A stretch of 53,519 bases of DNA from Thermoplasmata archaeon (GTDB lineage: Archaea; Thermoplasmatota; Thermoplasmata; Lutacidiplasmatales; UBA184), in NCBI GenBank assembly GCA_028864975.1, contig JAGWLG010000023.1, positions 1-53,519 on the forward strand, in the 5' to 3' direction. This document shows, piece by piece, positions 32,140-40,455 of this stretch; positions within the stretch are counted from its first letter, which is position 1; every line of letters begins with the position of its first letter. The notes beneath the pieces were generated by a model. The model saw nothing but the letters and a program-made list of their open reading frames with translations, ran no database searches and was not told where the DNA came from. The position numbers and the translations under genes are program-made.

Positions 32140-32585
32140 GCCAACCTACGGCCAACGCGACCTCTCCTCGGAAGGCGAGGAGAGGTCGCTTGTTCGAACA
32201 TGGGATCATCGCGATTTGCAGCGTGTGTGGAGCGCGCGTCGAAACGTGTCCCCCCAACCTCCCTTCGACCGGAGGCTTCGCGAACTTCCACGACGACCCC
32301 GTGAATGGATGGGTCGTCGAGTCCTTCGTGTGTGGGGCGTGCCTGGAGAACCGCCCACGAACCTGGACCTGCGCCCACTGTGGAGGAAGCGGGCCGGAGT
32401 GGAGCAACTTCTGCTCCCAGTGCCACGGTGTCAGACCCGACCCGCTCCCGTACGTCCCTGATTGGGACCTCCTCGCGAAGGAGGAGCGGGAGAGGAAGCG
32501 GGAGCACGACGCGCTCGCCGCGGAGTGGGACGGGGGGTACCCGGAGTGGAGGATGGCGGGGTCCAAGCGGTCAGAACGGCTCTGA
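32136..32585 (+). CDS. RanBP2-type zinc-finger protein
   Basis: A 149-residue protein from a GTG overlapping the kinase stop. It carries a CSVCG pair near 31-35, a second pair in SFVCGACL, and a RanBP2-like finger WTCAHCGGSGPEWSNFCSQC (W, CxxC, N, CxxC spacing), followed by a charged helix (AKEERERKREHDALAAEW). Such fingers bind nucleic acid or protein. Translational coupling to the P-loop kinase gene suggests a partner or regulator. Confidence 0.75.
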   Translation: MSQPTANATSPRKARRGRLFEHGIIAICSVCGARVETCPPNLPSTGGFANFHDDPVNGWVVESFVCGACLENRPRTWTCAHCGGSGPEWSNFCSQCHGVRPDPLPYVPDWDLLAKEERERKREHDALAAEWDGGYPEWRMAGSKRSERL

Positions 32586-32737
32586 ACGCGTTCGTAACTC
32601 ACTTCGCGCGGGTCGTCGGGTCGACGTGCGGTGGATTGATATCTGGGTTCGGCGCTTCGAGTTCCCGCGCTCAACAAGATCCGTAGCTTGCCGCGACGGG
32701 GAACGGCAGATTTTGGCTCGAGTGGGCGCGAAGGCCT

Positions 32738-35700
32738 ATGAGGACCCCCGAGACGAGCCGCGAGCCGAAGACCCGAGATGATTACTATGCGCCCGGAATC
32801 GCGAGCGTGGACCGTCGCGAAAGGAAACGCGTTTCTCCTCTTCTTCGAACGCTCGCTTTCTTCGCGATCCTGATTCTGGTCACCTCATACTTCTCGGGGG
32901 CCGCGAGGGCGGGGAACTCGCCGCCGGGAAACGCCAACGACAATGGCCTCCAGGTGACGAACCTCCAGGGGGCGGTCTGCCTGAACCCAACTTGTTCGTC
33001 TCTCAGCAACAACCCCGGACACGCTACGGTTGGACAGAAACTGCTCTTCACCGGGACCATTCAGGGAGGGCTGGTCTACAATTCTCAGATTTGTCAACAG
33101 AGCGGGACAATAGACCCTCTGAACGGACAACCGAACCCGTGCATTCACGGGATTCCCGGGGATCAACTCTTCGTGCCCGGATACCACATCTTCTGGTTCT
33201 TCGGAGAGGTCAACAATACCCCGAACCCCTCGCAGGCGGCTGCGCTGCAGCAGAACCTCCCGGTGCCGTCGTCCTGCACGGCCCCGGGAAACATCGCGGG
33301 CCCTCCAAACGGCAACGGGTACACCCCTCCACAGTGCACTGCGCTCACGGCCTTCTCGCAGCCTTACACCTACAACCGAACAGGCACATTCGAGGTCTCG
33401 ACCACGGTCTACGACGCCAACTTCGACTGGGTGATCACGACAACCTTGGTCACAGTCGTCGCCCCCCAGTTCACCGTCAACGTCAACTCTGCGCTCGACA
33501 CTTCAACCCCGAATGGTACGTCGGCGACGCAGCTCGAAGAAGGGTTACCTGTGGCTTTCACCGGGTCGTGCGGTCCCACCGTCGCAGCCTGCAACGATAC
33601 GCAGCTTGCGTGGAACTTCGGAGATGGTGGTGTAGGATACGGGATTTCGCCGACGCACATCTACGAGCTTCGCGGGAACTACGTCGTAAGCCTGACCGGG
33701 ACGAACATCCAAACGGGGGCGATGAACCGGTCCTTCTATACCCTCAATGTGTCGAACATCGGGGCGTTCCTGAGCGTGGGTCAGTCAGTCCGGAGCGGGA
33801 TTAACCCGGGCTTGAACGGGCCGTCCCCCGTCGTTTACAACGCTCCTGCCCCCGGCCCTTCGGTCGTCAGGGTGAACTCGGCCCCGATCATCGTGAAGGC
33901 GGGGGTCTCTCTGAGCTTTTGCACATGGTCCTTCGACTTCAGTTCCATTGATGCACAGAACCTGACCTTCCAATGGCATTTCTCGAACAGCAGCGAACCG
34001 TACACTTCGGGCGGCGCGCTGGCTCTGGCTCCGCACGATGCAGCTCAAAGATGCGAGCCCCAAAGCTATCACTACTTCTACGGTGAGCAAGCCGTTCTGA
34101 GTCCAGAGTTCACGACCATCTCCCACACCTTCACCTGCCCTGGCTGGTACAACGTGACCGTCGACGTCATCGATCCACAGGGCATCCGTGCCCGGGCCCC
34201 GCCCTCGCAGATGTTCGGGACCGTCTGGTACCGGGACACGATTGAAGTCCAAGTCGTCAACCTCACGGCTCCACCTCAGTCCCTGATCCCAACCTATCAG
34301 GTCCCTGTGGGTCAGGTCGCATTGATGAACGCCTCGAATACCCTTGGGATTCCCCCGACAAGCGCTTTCTACAACTACACCTGGAACGCTGGGAACCTTG
34401 GGACAACCTGGGGTGACGTGGGGCGAGACACGTCCTTCCGAGCTGTCAACAAGAAGGTGGCCCTGACCGCCCAGGTCAATTCGACTGCGATTCCCTGTTG
34501 CAACCCTCACCCCATCAACGTCGCGACTTGGACCAACTTCACGGACGTCCGACCGACGGTGGGGATCGACTCCCTCTTCACGACAGCTTCCATCACGCTC
34601 ACGGTCGAGAATCCGTACTACTACAACTACCTCAACTTCACCCTGCTCGAGAACGGCCAGAACGAGGGCTGGTACAACATGTCCTACTTTACGGACTTCA
34701 ACACCGTGAGCTTCAAGCCCATCGACTTCCAGATGTCCGATCATTGGACGATCATCCTCCAGTATACGCCGTACGGCAACACCGGGGGGAGCTGGGTCGA
34801 CGTGACCTACAACTGGGCAAACGACAATTCTGCTGTGGACGCGTATGACGCGACGGAGAATCCCGACGCGTCGGATACTACGTCGGTCTGGTTCTCCAAC
34901 TCTAACACCTCAGCGCAGAACACGCTCCCCGTCAGCGTGAATTCCGCGGCTCTCGGAGAGCCATTCACGACGGAGGTGGTGTTCTTCTCACCCGCTCAGA
35001 CGAACCTGACCGAAACTTGGACCATGGGCGACGGGACAGTCTACTCCACGTCTGACTCGGCGTCGTCGACCCCTGGACCCACAATGGGCACTTGGGACCT
35101 GAATTACGCCTACTACGCGGGCTCGAATTACGTGTTCAACGTTACGGCCTGCGACGACTATCTCTACTGCTCCGGCGACCAGATCACGGTCGACCAGACC
35201 ACCTCGTTCCAAGCGAACGACACAGCACCCTTCGTTTCGCTCGAGGACTCGGCCGGTTCCCTGCCGAAAAGCCTGCCTGGCATCACGAATACGATCAAGG
35301 CCACGGTCTTGAATCAGGACAACACCACAGGTTCAGCGATGTTGACCTGGCAATATGGCGACGGCGTCACTTCCATGAACTTCTCGCGCGACGCTGACGG
35401 TGGAATCGTATACGGAGTCCACGCCTACCGATACAGCTGGTCGAAGTACCTCGTAGTGGTCTACGCGACGAGCAAGAACGGTTCCACGAGCGCGAACTAC
35501 ACGTTCATCAACATCGCCGACCCACCGCCGATCGCGAACTTCACGTTCGCCCCTAGCGCACCTGTTGTGGGCGCGCCAGTCTCGTTCAATGGGGCCACGA
35601 GCGAGTCCGGGCTCCTCGGCGCGTTGGGACTGAGCTTCGGCTGGCAGTTCGGGGACGGAAACTTCGCCGGAGGTCAAGGCGTCCCGGCCGAGGTCGCAAC

Positions 35701-38700
35701 GGACACATACTCCGCCACAGGGAGCTACACGGCACACTTGACGGTCCAGAATGATGAGGGGGGGTTCGCCTATCTGTCGAGATCGGTCACGGTGACCAAC
35801 ACACCCATCAGCTCTCCCTACCCCTATGTCAGCAACCAGACCAACGTCTCGGCTGACGTCTCAACGTGGTACAACCTCCACATCCCGTCCGGCTCGAACT
35901 TCGAGAATGTACCGGTGTTGAACGCTACTTGGTACTGGGGCGACGGGAGTTACGACACCTACGGGAGGTCGACCGTCCATGCATTCCTGTATCCAGGGAA
36001 CTACAACGTCAGTGTCGCGGTTACAGCACAGTACATGGGGGTCTTCTGGGCCCACACGATGGTCCATGTCCAGGACGGTACACCGACGGTGGCTTTGGGA
36101 TTCGAATTCGGGGAGAGCTACGGGGAGAATCACCCGACGAATCTTACCGCGATCGCACTGGGGGACTACGCAGACCAAGGCAAGCTGTGGCACTTCACTT
36201 GGGCATGGGGAGACGGATCCAGCTGGCTCAACACGACAGGGACCCTGACCGACTCGGTCGTGCACACCTACTCGCTGGCGGGATCGCTCAGCCTTTCGGT
36301 GAACGTCTCGGGCCCGTACCCGAACGTCATCTATCCATGGACCAAGCTGGGGGCTCCCAATGCCACAACCACCATCCAGGTTCTGAGCGTTCCAAATGTT
36401 GACGGCGACGGCATTCCAGACGCCCTCGCCGCCTCACAGCAGGTCAGCATCACGACGGCCGGCCCGAGCATACCTACGGGCCAGGAATGGGGCGCGTACT
36501 CCGTCAACGGCGTCAGCGAGGCCTGCACATGGTATGTCGGTTCGAATTGCGCATCCATTCCTGGCATCGGGTCGTTTTCAGGCGATGCTTCAGGATGTGG
36601 CATGACGAACATCGAACAGATCCTTGGAACTGTCACCGGCTTCTCCACCGACCCGCTCGAGTGTAGCCAAGCGGGCGATGGCGTCTCCAACGTGGGGCAC
36701 TTCATCACTTCAGTGTATAGCGCTCCAGCGCAGGTGGCATTCACGGCGCAGAACTCCAGTGTTCAGACCATCGCGAACGAGTCGATCCCGAATGTCGCGT
36801 ACGGGGGACCCGTTGTTGGGTTCAACCAGTCTACCCTAACGGTCCAGCTCAATACCACCGCACTAGGTCAGGTTGCGGTCTATCTCTACGCACCCGGAGC
36901 GGGGAGCGTACTCTTGGGTACGCCTACTGCCGACGCGACGACGTTCACCCTAGTACAGAGCAACCCGGTCCTTGGCGCGAGCAGTCAGTTCGGCATCAGC
37001 GTGAGCGATTTTGCTCCGGGGGGGACATGGGCCGTGGGTGCCGTCGTGTCCTCGAACTCCCCGGTCTTCCCGGTTCAGGGGACCATCTCAGCAGCCACGT
37101 TGCGCGTTTCCTACTACACGAACCCTGCGGTTGCCGACCCAACTCACCAGGGAATGCTGACCCAGAGCACGCTGGCGGTGCCCGTTTTCAACTGTTCCGA
37201 ACCGACCACGGCCTCTTTCGAGCAGTTCAATCCTTCGACCTACACCGTCACCACAGTCGGGTACTACCCCTACACCGAGTCCTACTACAAGCTGAGCGTG
37301 CTTCAGGGGGTACCCTACGTCCAGACCACACGCGCCAGCAACTGGATGTGGAACGACAACTCCACGTGTCCCAGCAGCATGCCCGTCAGCGTGATGCCGG
37401 CGGAAGCCTTCTACCTCGGAGACGCGGACTTTGGAATCGCCCCCTGGGACGCGCATGCTGCGGGAGACAACGCACTGACCAACGGCATGAAGGCGCTCGG
37501 GGCGACTCAATACACGGCCACGCGAGGGCAATTCCTGAACACGAATGGACAGATGTGCCAGGTTGGGCCTACATGCACCGGCCCGTCCAACTACGCGGGT
37601 TACCCGGCGGACCCTCTCGCAAGTTCAACCAACCCTGACGCCCTGCTTCCCCTGAATCCCTCGGCTCTCAGCACGGCGGGAGATGGTATCCCCGACAGCC
37701 AGGCGTTGGATCCTGTGAATCCGGTGGGGCTTGAGGTCACAATCTCGAGCGCGACGGATCCATACTGCTACATCCTGGCAGGCGCGCTCTACACTCCTCA
37801 TGATATTGCAGAGGTGACCTTGGCAACGTCGAGCGGACAGAACGAGCCGACCATGTACACCCCCGCCAAGTCCGCGACTGGGGGGCAAGGATGTGACCCC
37901 GTCTTCGGCATCAACACCGGAGAAAACAACTTCAACTTCAACTTCGGGTCGAGCTACTTCTTCCCCGTCTCGGATGCCGCAGGGACGTACTACTTCAATG
38001 TGGCCCTTTGGCAGAACCAGACCCTGACGGCGTCGTCGCCTAGGCTGACAGGTCAGACTTCAATCTCGCTGAAGCAGAGTTGCAATGTGGGATGCACTAC
38101 GGCATCGTTGCCCAACGGTTTCACAGGGTCAATCTCGGTCGTCACAATCCCCCGGGCACCCGTGCTATTCGTGAACCGTAGCGGGGAAATCTCGAACATC
38201 CCCGGGTATGGATATCGGTACATCGGGGAACAGGAGTTCGATACTTTCGCGGTTACAGTCGGCTCGAACGCCGTCGCGCCTTTCTCATTCAGCTCCGCGA
38301 CCGGGCGCGGAATCAACATCATTCTGGAGCCGCGATCTGACCTCTTGAACTCGAATTTCGAGAGCGCGCTTACCTCGGGGTCCGTCAGTTCTGGCCCTCA
38401 GGATGTTGCGAATCTGGTGTCCTCCCTGGGCTCAGGCTGTTCCAGTGTCGGTAGCATGACTGCCGCCACACGTTCACCGGAGATCACCTCCGATGGGAGT
38501 GTCGACACGACGTGGACGGTCGATTTGTCTTCGACGCCGTCGTGTGCTCCCTCTCTTTTGTACCAGCTCATGCCGTTCAACGGCCAAGGATCGACCTACA
38601 CTGCGGGATACAAGGGGCAGTTCGTCGTGCTTTCTGGCTACCAGTTGGAACTCCTGGGTTTGACGAACCAGTCTCTGCAGCTTGATCCGTTCGTAGTCCC

Positions 38701-39973
38701 TTCGTCCTACAACTCGCCATCGGGCACAGCTCCGACGAACATCCTCGCCGTAACCACGACCTCGGTCGTCGCAACATTCACCTCGGTCCACGGCTCCACG
38801 ACAGCGTACGCAGACTTCTGCTGGTGCATACCGCCGGTCGTCACGCAGTTCGGCCAGAACCTTTGGGGAGGAATCACAGGAGCGGGAAGTGCAATCTGGG
38901 CAGGAATCACGGGAGCTGCTGCTGGTTTCAACCTCTTCCTCAACTGGGCAGTCAGTCAGGCCGTACAGACTCTCGTTGCTGCCTACAACATTGTCAAGGC
39001 GGTAGCGGCCGCGTACGACTCGGGGATGTACGGCTCCTCGAATAACATGATGGCCGCGTATCCCTACACCTTTTCGAGTTCGAACCTGGGCCCCATCAGT
39101 ACTGCCTGGGGGAACACTCTCCCGTTCTATCTCTCAGTTGTCGGGCTCTCCTCTCTTTCAACGACCATCACCCAGGCTCTCCAGGACGCGTTCAGCATCT
39201 TGAGTCCGTTCGAGTCACTGTCTAACCCTCAGAATATCATCCCGCTCATGAATGCCCTGGGAGTGTCTCCGAACGGGTTCAACCTGGCACAGATCCAAGC
39301 CTACTTCTCGGCTCTCCCTGGGGCGTTCTTTGCTCAGAGCATGTTCGCGACCGTGAACGGGTATGCGGGTTTACTGGGTCTTCAGAACAAGGTGGTTAGC
39401 TACCCATCCGGAAGTTCGTTTCCGTCAGAGGCGGATGAAACGTCGTTCGTTTCCGCCAACAACAACATCGCCGGAAATGGGGCATCCGCCAACTTCCTGT
39501 ACGGAAGCATACTGGGATCTGGGACATCGACGACGCCGACGATCTCGGAAATCCTGCGGCTCGGCGCGGCGACCGGAGTCGGGATTTTTGCCGGCTTGGA
39601 ACTTTGGGCAACCTACGTCCAATACAAGCAGTACCTAAACGCTCTAACTTACCCAGAGGTCGAGGAGGCCGCACTGAATCCGGACAAGGTCCTGGGGACC
39701 GTCGCGGATCTCCAAACCAACATCGCCAATGCAGGCCTCGGGCTGACAATCGCAGGCATCGGGCTGACAGCCGAAATCATTACGGCGCTGTTCGAATCAT
39801 CCCACTCGACTCACTCGGCCGAGGTGGAGATTTCTGGCCTGACGCTCATCATGGCGATTGCAGGTGCTGCAGCCGCTATTATTGGCAGTGGAGCTGTCGA
39901 GGTCGTGATCGCTGCGTTGGTCATGCTGCTGATTGCGGCGGTTGGTTTCGCAGTCGTACTGACCAATGCCTGA
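32738..39973 (+). CDS. Giant PKD-repeat surface protein with hydrophobic C-terminal region
   Basis: A 2411-residue protein. A basic N-terminus leads to a signal/anchor helix (TLAFFAILILVTSYFSGAA, about 35-55). The ectodomain contains at least six PKD-like repeats marked by W.FGDG or W.WGDG and HxY/AxLxV: around residues 290, 760, 870, 968, 1065 and 1154. Two DGDGIPDA/AGDGIPDS motifs near 1221 and 1647 look like calcium-binding thrombospondin-type turns. The last 400 residues have several hydrophobic helices (GAGSAIWAGITGAAAGFNLF, GLGLTIAGIGLTAEII, and a double helix at the end). It is probably an S-layer-associated adhesin or contact protein. Its stop overlaps the next start. Confidence 0.85.
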   Translation: MRTPETSREPKTRDDYYAPGIASVDRRERKRVSPLLRTLAFFAILILVTSYFSGAARAGNSPPGNANDNGLQVTNLQGAVCLNPTCSSLSNNPGHATVGQKLLFTGTIQGGLVYNSQICQQSGTIDPLNGQPNPCIHGIPGDQLFVPGYHIFWFFGEVNNTPNPSQAAALQQNLPVPSSCTAPGNIAGPPNGNGYTPPQCTALTAFSQPYTYNRTGTFEVSTTVYDANFDWVITTTLVTVVAPQFTVNVNSALDTSTPNGTSATQLEEGLPVAFTGSCGPTVAACNDTQLAWNFGDGGVGYGISPTHIYELRGNYVVSLTGTNIQTGAMNRSFYTLNVSNIGAFLSVGQSVRSGINPGLNGPSPVVYNAPAPGPSVVRVNSAPIIVKAGVSLSFCTWSFDFSSIDAQNLTFQWHFSNSSEPYTSGGALALAPHDAAQRCEPQSYHYFYGEQAVLSPEFTTISHTFTCPGWYNVTVDVIDPQGIRARAPPSQMFGTVWYRDTIEVQVVNLTAPPQSLIPTYQVPVGQVALMNASNTLGIPPTSAFYNYTWNAGNLGTTWGDVGRDTSFRAVNKKVALTAQVNSTAIPCCNPHPINVATWTNFTDVRPTVGIDSLFTTASITLTVENPYYYNYLNFTLLENGQNEGWYNMSYFTDFNTVSFKPIDFQMSDHWTIILQYTPYGNTGGSWVDVTYNWANDNSAVDAYDATENPDASDTTSVWFSNSNTSAQNTLPVSVNSAALGEPFTTEVVFFSPAQTNLTETWTMGDGTVYSTSDSASSTPGPTMGTWDLNYAYYAGSNYVFNVTACDDYLYCSGDQITVDQTTSFQANDTAPFVSLEDSAGSLPKSLPGITNTIKATVLNQDNTTGSAMLTWQYGDGVTSMNFSRDADGGIVYGVHAYRYSWSKYLVVVYATSKNGSTSANYTFINIADPPPIANFTFAPSAPVVGAPVSFNGATSESGLLGALGLSFGWQFGDGNFAGGQGVPAEVATDTYSATGSYTAHLTVQNDEGGFAYLSRSVTVTNTPISSPYPYVSNQTNVSADVSTWYNLHIPSGSNFENVPVLNATWYWGDGSYDTYGRSTVHAFLYPGNYNVSVAVTAQYMGVFWAHTMVHVQDGTPTVALGFEFGESYGENHPTNLTAIALGDYADQGKLWHFTWAWGDGSSWLNTTGTLTDSVVHTYSLAGSLSLSVNVSGPYPNVIYPWTKLGAPNATTTIQVLSVPNVDGDGIPDALAASQQVSITTAGPSIPTGQEWGAYSVNGVSEACTWYVGSNCASIPGIGSFSGDASGCGMTNIEQILGTVTGFSTDPLECSQAGDGVSNVGHFITSVYSAPAQVAFTAQNSSVQTIANESIPNVAYGGPVVGFNQSTLTVQLNTTALGQVAVYLYAPGAGSVLLGTPTADATTFTLVQSNPVLGASSQFGISVSDFAPGGTWAVGAVVSSNSPVFPVQGTISAATLRVSYYTNPAVADPTHQGMLTQSTLAVPVFNCSEPTTASFEQFNPSTYTVTTVGYYPYTESYYKLSVLQGVPYVQTTRASNWMWNDNSTCPSSMPVSVMPAEAFYLGDADFGIAPWDAHAAGDNALTNGMKALGATQYTATRGQFLNTNGQMCQVGPTCTGPSNYAGYPADPLASSTNPDALLPLNPSALSTAGDGIPDSQALDPVNPVGLEVTISSATDPYCYILAGALYTPHDIAEVTLATSSGQNEPTMYTPAKSATGGQGCDPVFGINTGENNFNFNFGSSYFFPVSDAAGTYYFNVALWQNQTLTASSPRLTGQTSISLKQSCNVGCTTASLPNGFTGSISVVTIPRAPVLFVNRSGEISNIPGYGYRYIGEQEFDTFAVTVGSNAVAPFSFSSATGRGINIILEPRSDLLNSNFESALTSGSVSSGPQDVANLVSSLGSGCSSVGSMTAATRSPEITSDGSVDTTWTVDLSSTPSCAPSLLYQLMPFNGQGSTYTAGYKGQFVVLSGYQLELLGLTNQSLQLDPFVVPSSYNSPSGTAPTNILAVTTTSVVATFTSVHGSTTAYADFCWCIPPVVTQFGQNLWGGITGAGSAIWAGITGAAAGFNLFLNWAVSQAVQTLVAAYNIVKAVAAAYDSGMYGSSNNMMAAYPYTFSSSNLGPISTAWGNTLPFYLSVVGLSSLSTTITQALQDAFSILSPFESLSNPQNIIPLMNALGVSPNGFNLAQIQAYFSALPGAFFAQSMFATVNGYAGLLGLQNKVVSYPSGSSFPSEADETSFVSANNNIAGNGASANFLYGSILGSGTSTTPTISEILRLGAATGVGIFAGLELWATYVQYKQYLNALTYPEVEEAALNPDKVLGTVADLQTNIANAGLGLTIAGIGLTAEIITALFESSHSTHSAEVEISGLTLIMAIAGAAAAIIGSGAVEVVIAALVMLLIAAVGFAVVLTNA

Positions 39974-40442
39974 TTACCCCCTCAGCACAGTGCCGCAGTT
40001 CCCCGCGAGGTTTGCCGCGGGTGTTGTGCGGTTCGTCCTTCCCATGGAGGGCATGTTTGCGGTCGCGCTCGCTCTCATCATCACGGTCTTGGGACGGTGG
40101 GGTCGCGAGTGGTGGGTGTTCTACGAGGTCGCGCTTCCTCCCCTGGGCTTCCTTCTACTACTCTTCCTGGTTCAGTGGACAGCACGATCCTTTGACCTCG
40201 TCCCCGGAGGGTTTGTCGTCACCGCCCTAGGTGCCCCACCGCGACCCGGATTCCATCGGAAGTTTCAGGTCTCATGGTCACTCGTTGCGCATGTTAGCGT
40301 CACAATGCCTTCGTGGATTCGGACGCGCTCTCGAGGGGGAATTGGACTTACCTTCTTCGTAGCTCAATCGGAGGCCGTCGCGGCCCGCGAAGCCTGGGAG
40401 GCTTGGAAGAGGTCATCGGTAGACGTGCAGAGTGAGGTGTGA
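39966..40442 (+). CDS. Small two-helix membrane protein, partner of the giant surface protein
   Basis: A 158-residue protein starting 8 bases before the end of the 2411-residue gene. Two helices near the N-terminus (GMFAVALALIITVLG and VALPPLGFLLLLFLVQW) are followed by a strand-rich C-terminal domain (GFVVTALGAPPRPGFHRKF, GIGLTFFVAQSEAVAARE) of about 95 residues on the cytoplasmic side. Tight coupling suggests it assembles with the giant surface protein. No family recognised. Confidence 0.7.
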   Translation: MPDYPLSTVPQFPARFAAGVVRFVLPMEGMFAVALALIITVLGRWGREWWVFYEVALPPLGFLLLLFLVQWTARSFDLVPGGFVVTALGAPPRPGFHRKFQVSWSLVAHVSVTMPSWIRTRSRGGIGLTFFVAQSEAVAAREAWEAWKRSSVDVQSEV

Positions 40443-40455
40443 TACGCTAGGAGTG

